Below are positions 11,417 through 21,136 of a stretch of DNA of 64,000 nucleotides, piece after piece. Source of the stretch: Patellaria atrata CBS 101060. Taxonomy: Eukaryota; Ascomycota; Dothideomycetes; Patellariales; Patellariaceae. The notes below the pieces were generated by a model. The model ran no database searches and was not told the DNA's origin. It saw nothing but the letters and a program-made list of their open reading frames with translations. Location of the stretch: the NCBI GenBank assembly GCA_010093705.1, contig MU006096.1, positions 739,908-803,907 on the forward strand, in the 5' to 3' direction. Each line of letters opens with the position of its first letter. Within the stretch, counting starts at the first letter, position 1. Both the position numbers and the translations under genes were made by a program.

Positions 11417-13039
11417 ATGGCAGATGTCAACGCTAAGACTGACCACGATGAAGACGTCACTAAAGTGAGGACAGATGGGACGACCGCCAGACTTCTGGAA
11501 CAAGCTCCGGACGCGGCCATACCAGAGGGTACCTTGGACCCTGTGTACACGGCCAAGGCAAAAGTTCTTAACAAAGCCATCCAGGACATTGGTATGGGAA
11601 AATATCAATGGCAGCTCTTTATTGTTATTGGTTTTGGATGGGCTTCGGACAACTTATGGCCTATTGTGACCTCTTTGATCTTTACTCCAGTCGCAAATGA
11701 ATTTGGTCCGGATAGGCCTGCATATCTCACTCTCGCACAGAATATCGGCTTACTCGCAGGAGCTGTATTTTGGTATGCCTATTTGCAACGATTGAATTTA
11801 CTGATCAGGGCGCTAATTCCGACTAGGGGTTTTGGCTCGGATGTATTTGGGAGACGATGGGCCTTCAATTTGACTATTGGCATTACCGCCGTGTGGGGAA
11901 TGATAGCAGCTGGTTCTCCGAACTTTACAGCAATCGGAATCTTCGCCGCTTTTTGGTCTTTCGGTGTTGGAGGAAATCTCCCGGTTGACTCGGCTATCTT
12001 CTTAGAATTCTTACCTGGATCCCATCAGTATCTTCTGACTATCCTGTCTATCGACTGGGCTTTTGCCCAGATCATAGCCACACTTGTGGCCTGGCCGTTA
12101 CTTGGTAACTTGACCTGCGAGCAGGAAAGTGTATGCCGCAGATCGGATAATATGGGCTGGAGATATTTCATGGTTGCAATGGGAGGATTATCCCTTATTA
12201 TGTTCACTCTGCGCTTTTTGTGCTTCACGATTTTCGAATCTCCCAAATACTTCATGGGAAGAGGCAAGGATGAGGACGCAGTACGGGTTGTTCATGAGGT
12301 GGCTCGACGAAATGGCAAGACTTCAAATCTTACTCTGGAGGATTTAACAATTTTCGACAGTCTGGGACAGACCCAAGGAACGGATGCAAATGCTGTCCTA
12401 CAACGTAGACTGGAGAAGTTGAATTTGACGCACATAAGAGCCTTGTTTTCATCAAAGCGCCTCGCAATATCGACATCTATGATTACCGTCATATGGGCCT
12501 TCATTGGATTGGGCTTTCCGCTGTATAACGCATTTCTCCCATATATCCAGGCGACACGGGGAGCGGAGTTTGGGGACGGGTCGACGTACATTACATATCG
12601 AAACACTCTAATCATTGCTTCTATGGGTATTCCGGGCTGTCTTCTGGGAGGTGTATTGGTAGAACTTCCCAGGTTTGGACGAAAAGGAGCGCTCTCCTTA
12701 TCAACCGTTCTGACCGGAGTCTTTCTATTCGCATCGACAACTGCTGTCACTTCGGATGCTCTACTAGGCTGGAACTGTGCTTATAACTTCATGAGTAACA
12801 TTATGTACGCGGTATTGTACGCTTACACGCCAGAAATCTTCCCGACCAAGGACAGAGGAACTGGTAATGCAATCACCGCAGCAGCAAACCGTATCTTCGG
12901 TGTCATGGCGCCGATTATAGCAATGTTCGGAAACTTACAGACTGCTGCTCCAGTTTACGTCAGTGGTGCTCTGTTCGTTGCAGCAGGGCTTCTCGCGGCT
13001 GCTCTACCTTTCGAGTCCAGAGGAAAAGCTAGTATGTAA
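11417..13039 (+). CDS. MFS transporter, SV2/SVOP-like sugar porter family
   Basis: Plasma-membrane transporter of the major facilitator superfamily. A 54-base intron at 11773-11826 (GTATGC, GCTAAT branch, TAG) lies in frame, so the gene could be misread as one open frame; removing it joins GAVFW to GFGSDVFGRRWAF and restores the conserved loop-2 motif (GSDxFGRR), giving 522 aa. The N-terminal 60 residues are polar and charged. About 12 hydrophobic segments follow, with a central loop at roughly residues 255-315. Typical SVOP-like features are GFGWASDNLW in helix 1, GNLPVDSAIFLEF in helix 4, FESPKYFMGRGK before the central loop and YTPEIFPTKDRGTGNA in the second half. Substrate unknown; related fungal porters carry sugars, organic acids or nucleosides. 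Confidence 0.88.
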   Translation: MADVNAKTDHDEDVTKVRTDGTTARLLEQAPDAAIPEGTLDPVYTAKAKVLNKAIQDIGMGKYQWQLFIVIGFGWASDNLWPIVTSLIFTPVANEFGPDRPAYLTLAQNIGLLAGAVFWYAYLQRLNLLIRALIPTRGFGSDVFGRRWAFNLTIGITAVWGMIAAGSPNFTAIGIFAAFWSFGVGGNLPVDSAIFLEFLPGSHQYLLTILSIDWAFAQIIATLVAWPLLGNLTCEQESVCRRSDNMGWRYFMVAMGGLSLIMFTLRFLCFTIFESPKYFMGRGKDEDAVRVVHEVARRNGKTSNLTLEDLTIFDSLGQTQGTDANAVLQRRLEKLNLTHIRALFSSKRLAISTSMITVIWAFIGLGFPLYNAFLPYIQATRGAEFGDGSTYITYRNTLIIASMGIPGCLLGGVLVELPRFGRKGALSLSTVLTGVFLFASTTAVTSDALLGWNCAYNFMSNIMYAVLYAYTPEIFPTKDRGTGNAITAAANRIFGVMAPIIAMFGNLQTAAPVYVSGALFVAAGLLAAALPFESRGKASM

Positions 13040-13722
13040 GAATGTGTAACAAGAGGTCATGATGTGTGTTGTACAGGTATGTTGAACTATACAGGAGAAA
13101 ACGTACCTTTAATCTCTGAAACGGAAAGGTGGATATACAATATCTCAATTAAGATAAATATGACCAACAGAAATAATACCAAACTTTTTATGACTCTGGA
13201 GAGTTTGAACCCGAAAAGAAATAAGTCATAAGTTGACATATCAGCTTCCTGAACTGGTTAGATAGTTCAAGGTCACCTTCCCTCCTTATCTCATCGTTGA
13301 GATAGAGATCGTAAGATTTTACTTACACTTGAAACTTATTATCTAACAAGGTTCTTCTAGGTAACTCAAACCCCCACGCCGGAAGTAAGGTGATACCAAA
13401 GCCTCATCAATACCAACTCTGCTAAAATTAATCCTCGTTCATCAGCTCTGTATTCTAACATTTCTTTACTGGCTGACTGTCATTGCTCTGTGTTACAAAC
13501 TCGAATTCCTTCTGTTGTGAAAAGTTATTGTATAATGCAACTTAAAATCCAGCGTCTGTTACACGACTCGGCATCCAATATGTTATTCTCCAAACCCATA
13601 AAAGTAAACAGTGAAAAAGAAAACAAAGCAAACAAGAGAAATCCTCGAGGAATATCTACGGATTGGGCGCGCAAGGTGCTTGACCACAATCCGGGTCATT
13701 ATCATCCTGCCCTGGAACCGGG
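13040..13722. other. Intergenic, no gene seen
   Basis: Holds the 3' ends of the transporter (+) and of the decayed zincin-like gene (-). The only longer open frame (13490-13738, +) is antisense to the last exon of that gene and has no support of its own. Confidence 0.4.
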
Positions 13723-14706
13723 TTACCGTATTCCTTGAGACAAAAGAATAGTCCATAGCGCTTCCTGCAGGACAATCAGTATTATCTTCGGCTTCAACGA
13801 TTCCAACTTACTGATGCAGGGTAAGCGTAACTATCGGCATTGAGCCTGGCAAGATTCTTGTCCATATTACGTGTCTGTACTGGTCCATAGCCCAGTGGCT
13901 CACCGTTAGCATCCACCAGATCTACGATTGGTGCATTGTAGCTATTATGGTTAGTGAGACGCCTTTAACCTATATCCTCTACAAAGGTGACTCATATGGA
14001 ATGCATTATCTTATCATAATGCCTGAAAATGATCTGTCAGAGCTAGTCTATCACAACCAACTTTTAGGGGACATACGTATATTCATGCAAAAGGGTCATC
14101 CCAAGAGAGTTCATCCTGTAGCTAACATTGTCTCCGAGTTGATCGCAGGTGAGGTACCAGTTTTTCTTGTCTGGAGAGTCTGGATCCGCTCCGTTTATAA
14201 GGGTGACTCCCTTCTTGTTAAATGCTCTCGGGCAAAGAACTAAAAACACATTGTTCGGGTTGTTTTGGTTGAGGTATGAGATCAGTCTTGGATCTCCACA
14301 AAGTCCATTCGCGTCGGCTTTTTGCAAGAATTATGTCGTTCAGCAAAGGATTTCCAATGATTCCGGCATCAGGGGGAGCAGTGGGATCGGTAAGTATCGT
14401 ATCAAACACCCTTCTCACGTTTGCTTTGTCCCCGGCGTTGAAGTATTTCAAGAATATCGAGTCATCACCGTTGTCAAGGTCGTATATTGCGTAATCACAG
14501 AGTTCAAAAGCATCATTGAATGCTCCCTCGACTTTCTCACGCCTATTCGGTGGTGTTCCTCGTCAGGAGGTAAGTCATTGTCGCCTGTATCGGGCTCTCC
14601 ACGCTTTAGATATCGGAGACGAGACTTGGTCGAAGGCTGATTTTGGCGCCTCAGGGCTGTCGTCAAACTTGCAGTAAGAAGACATGATGCCAGAATGATA
14701 GACGGT
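13723..14706 (-). pseudogene. Decayed secreted zincin-like metallopeptidase gene
   Basis: Minus-strand remains of a secreted protease-like gene. After a T8-CAG acceptor-like site (14707) comes a signal-peptide-like stretch, ILASCLLTASLTTA, then a propeptide-like region, AFNDAFELCDYAIYDLD, CGDPRLISYL, VFLVLCPRAFNKKG, and the metal-site region GMTLLHEYT at about 14080-14100. A 135-base intron (14076-13942) and a 46-base intron near 13800 fit the downstream parts GYGPVQTR..LARLNADSYAYPAS and EALWTILL, ending at 13723. Family members usually read HExxH; here it reads HEYTY, so the second zinc ligand is missing. Two places (near 14575 and near 14335) need a change of frame, and no in-frame ATG is found upstream. 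I infer a pseudogene; an expressed, inactive variant with extra introns is less likely. Confidence 0.6.
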
Positions 14707-15634
14707 CTGAAAAAAAAGCTGTATGTCTATTGAGCTAAATTCTCGCAGTGAATTGTGAGGAGGCGATGAACTCTCTCGTGAATCGACAGTATTCTATACT
14801 TGACATAACGTCGTACAAAAACACCACATTTAGAAGGCCTCAGTCCAAAATGGTATCCAACTGCGGCGCTTGTATACAGCGTTCATCCTCAGTATCGAAA
14901 TCGAGTATGAAGGAAACAATACCTAACATACCAGTCAGCCCTAAACTATCTCTGTACAGTGCTTGATTAGTACTCAATCCATGTTCTCCACGCCGGTGAA
15001 TCATTGAACGAGAATCTAATTGCACATAGGTAAAGTCATACTGGGTTCCTGATCGATCGACGTCCAGCGGTGATCCGACGTACGGAGATAACGCACACAG
15101 TTACATTTACCATGCATGTAGCTACATGAAACCCTTTTGATCCAAGTCATCAGTTAGCGACCTATAGGTGGAAATATTTAGGAACTATAGGCGCAAGCCC
15201 TAAGGGTTAGACATAACAAGTCCAAGTTTGTGAGGGCGGCTTACAGCGACAAAGGTACATATGAACAAGATCCATGAAGCAACGAATCAAGAACTTAAGC
15301 TCAACTTAACAGGTGTTTAAGAACCCCAGATTCCTAATACAGCACCCCCAAACCAGAATTAGATCATACTGATCCCCACGTGCGATTTGCGCTTACATAG
15401 ATAATAAGCCCGCACGCCACTCAGGCCTTGATATTCCAACCTAGTCTGCTTTCGTACGACACAACAAAGTAGCATCTGTATCCTGGAAAAATACCAATGC
15501 GCATCCTACTTGACATTCCACTGCGCCATACCACTACGTCATAGTTAAAATTATCTTTCGGCGTGGGCAAGCTCCTCAGAAAGATAATAAAACCCTCCCG
15601 CGAGTCTCCGCAGAACAACGCCGGAATCCCCAAA
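14707..15634. other. Intergenic, no gene seen
   Basis: About 930 bases. An upstream exon of the decayed peptidase may lie between 14710 and 14830, but I could not find an ATG with a fitting phase. The right end should hold the promoter of the small plus-strand gene at 15635. Confidence 0.35.
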
Positions 15635-16286
15635 ATGTCAGACAACACAGAACAAAATCAAACCGAGAGCCTGACACCCAAAGTCCTCATTTCCCTTACT
15701 CTTTCCCCCTCAACATATCACTTTTCCTCTCCTATCCCTCCAACCCTGAGCCTGAAGCTCACCTCACCTACGCCCTCCCTCTTTACCCTCCGAATTCCAC
15801 ATGGCTCGCCTCTCGACCCCATAGCTGCTATGAACCAAGGCGGCTTCCCCATCTCCGACCTCTCCACCACACCGCCAACTGAACTCCAGATCACAGACCT
15901 GAGCGGGAACCTCCACCTCCCGGCACGACCGATCGGGACGCTCACGCTCGGACCGGGAAGGGAGATCGTGCTGCATGTCCCATTCAACAGGGGCGGGCAG
16001 AGGACGGAGCAGTTTAGACCGCAGCCTTGGAGTGTGGTGGAGAGGGGTAGGGTGCTGGATGCTGGATGCTGATGGGAACGAGACGGAGACAAGGAGGCCG
16101 AGTAGGGTGGCGAGCGTGGATGGGTTGGAGGCGGGGAAGAGATATCGGGTCGAGGTTGCGGTGGAGCAGTTGGGGATGGTGAGATGGTGGTGGGGTGAGG
16201 GAAGTGATGCAGAAGGAGAAGAGGTGCAGGAGGGGTTGGAATTTAAGATTGTGGATGGTCTGGTAGAGTTGGGTGTTGAGGAGTGA
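15635..16286 (+). pseudogene. Unknown small protein gene split by a 7-bp tandem duplication
   Basis: Starts at ATG 15635 and reads openly for about 145 codons to a stop at about 16070, while a second frame is open from about 15975 to a stop at 16286. The join falls in GCTGGATGCTGGATGCTGATGG (about 16049-16070, given here in part: GCTGGAT twice). Reading with a single GCTGGAT unit keeps one frame from 15635 to 16286, about 214 aa, with a basic-acidic end rich in W, G, E and V (VRWWWGEGS). The first half has short beta-strand-like segments (VLISLTLSPSTYHF, SLFTLRIPHGSPL, LTLGPGREIVLHVPF). I do not recognise the family. Either a recent loss-of-frame allele or a sequence error in a simple repeat; the rest of the frame looks well kept. 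Confidence 0.6.
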
Positions 16287-17667
16287 GGTTTTGCTGGCGA
16301 TCGATTGAGATAGATGAAAGAACAGCGACACCAATGGATGCTTGCTGTGCAGTACCTTTATCTAAAAAAAATCAAAAATCAATTACTACTTAATACCTTT
16401 TTTTATTGTCCTCTCGATCATGCATTGTGTATGTCTCCGCCTTTTCCTAACAGACGTGGTTGTGATCGTCGTCATTAGCTGCGAAAAAAAGACCTCAAGG
16501 GAAAAAAATTCAAAAAGAAAACCTCGAAGGGTCCCAGAATACCAGGCGTACTGATTTTGCTGTGGCGAATATATTCAAGGGCTAATGCGTGCGTTTCGTT
16601 TCCTTTGAACCTCAAATGAGAGTCCTTAAGCAGCCACAGACGGGGGATGAACCCACGACCATCTGCAACGCAGGAGGTTGATTTGAGTAAGTACCGCGTA
16701 CTACCACTAGGCTATTCGCCCGAGAAATTCAGAAAGGGCCCAGCGGTTTAGCATTCATAAGGTGCGGGAAGAAAGTACGTTTTAGATTCCGCCCGTGGCT
16801 AACTGAGCATGTTTCTAGTGATAAACTTTGGTGAAGAAAGGGAGAAAAACGTGACTTTAATGAAAAGGGGAAGTAGAGCAAGGAACAGGAGCGGGTTTTG
16901 AACTTTTCAATGATAGAAGGTTTCTGCACAACCCCACAAGGCGCTATACTACGAAAGAAAATCAACACACCAAAGAATGAAACTTTATACAACTTTACAC
17001 ACGCATAAACTGAGTGGAGCTCGCAGTCTCCAACTAGTCTCTGACACTTTATTAACTGTAGTCTCGTTCCATTTCCCCTCACTTACAGCTGCGCAGGAGC
17101 TAGAACACAGTGACTCTTACATCCACACATCATGTTCCAGCAAATCTAGAGCAAAATGTTCAATCGGTGTCGTCTGACGAAGAGCTTGTAGGAGTCAGAG
17201 ACGTCGATAGAAACTCGTTAGTTCTACTCCTTTGGCTAGGCTAGCCCCAAGTATGGTTAGAGGCATAACTCAAACTTAACCCCATCTCTTCTCCTCCACT
17301 TAATACAACTTCATTAAGAGAAGTTCTCGAGTATGACTCCATCTCTACAATATCAGCTTTAAAACAAGTTAGAAGACATGTCTAAATCGATGTTAGTACA
17401 AAGGTAATGAGTCACCGGTTGTTTTCTGCAGCTACATAGTTGCTAGCTTTCTACCCCGGGAGACGATCACCATGATTACTAAATAAGCCTGAGGCATAAA
17501 AGCAAGGAAAGAAGTGGAAGCTAGAGCATATAAAATGATGTTGTACACTACATAAGTGGGTTTCGAGGCATCTCTTAACTTGTCCTACTGTGTCGTCCTT
17601 CTAGTCAAGTTCACTACCTAGGTAGGTTCTATTGCTATTCCATCATTCAGCCTGAGAATAAGCCACA
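16287..17667. other. Intergenic with a tRNA-like Pol III relic
   Basis: About 1.4 kb between two plus-strand genes. It contains the tRNA-like segment at 16630-16723 and otherwise nothing I can name. The last 200 bases should carry the promoter of the P1-family peptidase. Confidence 0.4.
16630..16723 (-). ncRNA. tRNA-like / SINE-like sequence with A and B boxes
   Basis: On the minus strand, TAGCCTAGTGGTAGTACGC resembles a tRNA D-arm/A box and GTGGGTTCATCCCCCGT resembles a T-arm/B box (a five-pair stem with two G-U pairs). The two boxes are about 50 bases apart. The 3' end reads CTGTGGC, but no matching GCCACAG acceptor strand stands at the 5' end, and I could not set a credible anticodon arm. 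It is best seen as a tRNA-derived SINE head or a decayed tRNA gene rather than a working tRNA. Confidence 0.4.
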
Positions 17668-18918
17668 ATGTCATCCGCAATCCTTCGCCAGCGCATTCGA
17701 GAGCTCCTCCCAAGAACACATTTTGGAAATCACCCACCAGGTCCCAAAAATTCCTTAACAGACGTCCCTGGAGTACTCGTCTCAACTCAAGAGATTCATA
17801 GCAAACCCGGGAAACCCGACGGGTCTATCAATACCGGTGTAACATGCGTCCTCCCGCGTAAAGAATTTTTCAACAAGGCCTGCTATGCCGGTCTCTTCCG
17901 CTTCAATGGCTCCGGTGAGATGACAGGGAGCCACTGGATCGAAGAGACCGGGCTACTACACTCACCGATCATTCTCACGAACTCGTTCTCTGTGGCTCCG
18001 GCTTACCAGGGAATCTATGAGTATTGCGTTAGGGAGTATGCAAATGAGAAGGGTCATTGTGATTGGTTTATGCTCCCCGTTGTTACAGAAACATATGATG
18101 GGTATTTGAATGATATCGGTGCTTTCGCGGTGACGAGCGACCATGTTGTTAAGGCGTTGGATAGTGTAACTGATGCCCCTGTAAGAGAGGGTAACACCGG
18201 TGGTGGCACCGGGATGATATGCCATTGGGTGAAGGGAGGAACTGGGAGCTCCAGCCGTGTGGTGCTGGGAGTCAAGTACTCGCCATCCGCAAATGGGGAT
18301 GACATGAGTACGAAAACAGACTATACCGTTGCGGCTCTTGTACAAGCAAATTATGGCGGTCTCCGCGACTTCCGTATTGCTGGAGTTCCTATCGGACGGC
18401 ATATCATAGCTTCGCTCGCAGAAAAACTTAAGAACGGTGCGACCCCCGAGGATTTCATCGAAGGGGCCGCACTGAAGCAGCTTGAGCGGGCCAAAGCAAA
18501 GAAAGATGGATCCATCATCGTCATTCTGGCAACTGATGCACCACTCCATCCGTTGCAACTTCAAAGACTTGCCAAACGCGCCACTGTCGGTATCTCCCGC
18601 GTCGGCGGCATCGGGCACAATCCCTCGGGCGATATCTTTCTCGCCTTCTCTACAGCGAATGAGATTCCGGTGCAGACGGTTGGAATGGAGAGTAGGAAGG
18701 TAGATCCGTTCACACCCAGTGCATTTCCTGTTGATGTTGTGGACGATAGCACGATCAGTATGCTGTTCGAGGCTGCGGCGGAGGCGACGGAAGAGGCGAT
18801 ATATAATACTGTTTGTATGGCGGAGACAATGGTCGGGTTAGAGGGAAGGAAGGTAAGTGCATTGGATTTGGGGCTTTTGAAGGAGGTCATGGGGAAGTAT
18901 GAGGGGGTGGGTGTGTGA
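17668..18918 (+). CDS. P1/S58 family peptidase (DmpA-like aminopeptidase)
   Basis: Intronless, 416 aa, of the S58 (DmpA, L-aminopeptidase/D-esterase) family of N-terminal nucleophile hydrolases, which cut themselves into two chains and use the freed serine or threonine as nucleophile. The signature regions are [15 protein letters not shown] near the start, [18 protein letters not shown] (about residues 175-185), [11 protein letters not shown] and [24 protein letters not shown]. By family comparison the self-cleavage site is Gly281-Ser282 in KDGS. No signal peptide is seen, so it is probably cytosolic. The substrate (beta-peptides, D- or L-amino-acid amides or esters) cannot be told. The ATG at 17668 has a fair context (CACAATGTC) and gives a normal family length. 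Confidence 0.9.
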   Translation: MSSAILRQRIRELLPRTHFGNHPPGPKNSLTDVPGVLVSTQEIHSKPGKPDGSINTGVTCVLPRKEFFNKACYAGLFRFNGSGEMTGSHWIEETGLLHSPIILTNSFSVAPAYQGIYEYCVREYANEKGHCDWFMLPVVTETYDGYLNDIGAFAVTSDHVVKALDSVTDAPVREGNTGGGTGMICHWVKGGTGSSSRVVLGVKYSPSANGDDMSTKTDYTVAALVQANYGGLRDFRIAGVPIGRHIIASLAEKLKNGATPEDFIEGAALKQLERAKAKKDGSIIVILATDAPLHPLQLQRLAKRATVGISRVGGIGHNPSGDIFLAFSTANEIPVQTVGMESRKVDPFTPSAFPVDVVDDSTISMLFEAAAEATEEAIYNTVCMAETMVGLEGRKVSALDLGLLKEVMGKYEGVGV

Positions 18919-20279
18919 TGCGACTGCACGAGGAGATGTCGGCTCTGGGTGAGTCTGTCATTTACTGATCTTATTTAAATCTAAAATTTTCCATCTGAAG
19001 ATACTTTTGATTACAACTAACAGTGCAATCTCTCCTCCATTGTCCGCAGCCGGAATGCGAAGATATTCGTATCTTTTCGTGGCAAAAAGCATTCATCAAT
19101 GTTCCCTCGGAGTATACGTAAAATAGAACTCAGTTGGGTTCTCAAAAAAAAAAAAAGGGGGCCAAAAGTCTCTTCCATTACTAATGATCATCACCACTAC
19201 GAACGGTTATACCGCTCCTCAGCAAATCTCATTTTCCATACGCATCATCATCAAGTACCAGATCAGGTGGGACTTTACCCCCTTATTAACTTCTTTTCCA
19301 ACACTGGGAGCAACGCCAACAGTCCGAATCGCGGAAGACCACCTAAAAGAATGCTCCCCCTTCTCCGTTGAGCTGGAGATCTCAATAAATACGCCCCGTT
19401 ATTTTCCAAAGCACAATATATTAATGAGGTGTATTTCGATCCCTCGAATCTTTTGCTGTTGATTCAGAAGGGGAAAAGTTGCGGGAAAGAGGTATTTAAA
19501 GGGAGTGTATGCAGGGAGGAGTCAGCGTAGGTGCGTCTGATGGCGGGTTATGATGTACTCGTGATGAATATGGGCTGTTTCGATGTCTGTATTTCTCATC
19601 CAGTAAAGAAATTCTATGTGATTTCCCCCTTTATTCTCTACACTGGTCCCCGCTACGTCGGTCTTTACTTTGAATTTGCGATAATTTGTGGCTCCAGATG
19701 TTCGATTAATTCCAATCATCGAACGGTTACTAGTCAACCAACAATTATTGATTAATAAATAAGGGAGGAGCATACTTCATTATCTTTTTCTTTATTTAGA
19801 AGGCAAAGTATGAGATCTGCATATCCATGACCTGGAATTAGCTCTAGATGTGGGGTTGAGAAATAAGCGCAGGGTCAGCCAGCCAATTTTTCTACCTCTT
19901 TAACAGCTCGAATACCCTCTTATTAAAGTATGTATACATGGTCTGAATCGTTGTACGCGCTGCGGCTCACTTAATTTAGATATGTGTTACGCCTTTATTG
20001 TCAAAGTTGCCAATATTTGAGGAATACGCCCTTCTGGTTTGACATGAAACGCACCCTTTCGGGAACGCGCCTTTCCAAGAGCATATATCAGTCTCTAACA
20101 CCGATTATCTGAACTCAGTGTCAACCAATGTAATCATCTTCCTTAGAAGTGGACGTATATATTCTAGCGCACCCACACATGCAAACACACACGGGCAGTA
20201 GCCAGTAGTCAATTAGTTTATGTCTTTATGAATCATTTCTATCACATCCTCCATTTCCACCCCTGAACCAACGAACCAG
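18919..20279. other. Intergenic, no gene seen
   Basis: About 1.36 kb with a poly-A run near 19146 and several stretches of low complexity. Open frames here (for example around 19100-19770) show no motif, no signal peptide and no splice pattern that extends them. Confidence 0.4.
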
Positions 20280-21136
20280 ATGGACCCTGTTATCTTCACA
20301 CCGAGGCTCAAACTAACTCTCATCACGAGCGCGGAGAGAGGAAGCAAGGAGTTAGAATGGCTGCATGAATTGCGAAGTGATGAGAAGGCGATGTTTTGGA
20401 GGTAAGATAAAGCATCCCTCAAATTTCAAATCCATCCCAATCCTCGTTTCTCAGTTCCCCTATCCTAGTCCTAAAGTCTGGTTCTCGATGATTGTATAAG
20501 TTGATTTGCCGTAACCGGTCGATTGATTGACATCATGTGTCCAGTATCTACCCGCGCTCAACATCCATCTCCGACACTGAGAAAGCCATAAAGGCCTATC
20601 TTCCGACCCGGTCTGACTCGCCCGAAAAGTCGTACAGAATCGTCTACGCGGTACACGTACTACTAGACCCTAAGGATGCCCCGAGTTGTGTTTCTGCTTC
20701 CATTCCGCCGGAACCGCATTCGCAACCCGCTACCCCAACTCGATTCATCGGTCTTACGACTTTAGTATCCGTGGGTGCTAACGGACTCTCGCTACCACAA
20801 GAATTAACGCTTCCAGCTGTGGTCGCAGCTACAACGTTGACCGTGGAACTTGCCTACTCATTCCTGCCCCAGAGTTGGAATAAGGGATACGCCACCGAGG
20901 CTATTTCGGCCGTCTTCGACGCCTGTAAGAGGGTACCTTCGTTCTGGATGCCGTGGGAGAAGGTGTACGTTAGGGCGATTGTGAACGCCGAGAATCCGGC
21001 GAGCTTGCGAGTGATGGAGAAGAGCGAAATGGCGATGAGGGGTATTTATGAGTGGACCGGGAAAGCTATTTTTGTTGCTGGACAGTGGAAAGAGCGGGAT
21101 ACTCTTCATATTTTTGGGGGGTATTTGATGGATTGA
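20280..21136 (+). CDS. GNAT N-acetyltransferase, RimJ/RimL-like
   Basis: Two exons, 20280-20401 and 20545-21136, joined across a 143-base intron (GTAAGA...CCAG), giving 237 aa; the phase (AG|T) closes well. The first exon supplies the usual first strand, VIFTPRLKLTLIT, and the helix LEWLHELRSDEKAMFW. The second has TRFIGLTTLVSV, then VELAYSFLPQSWNKGYATEAISAVFDACK, the acetyl-CoA binding region (Q/R-x-x-G-x-A-like NKGYAT), and NAENPASLRVMEKSEM, where NxxS-x-R-V-x-E-K is typical of this family. It ends with GYLMD. Substrate unknown; RimJ/RimL-type fungal paralogues are numerous and act on amines or peptide N-termini. A start inside exon 2 would lose the first strand. Confidence 0.85.
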
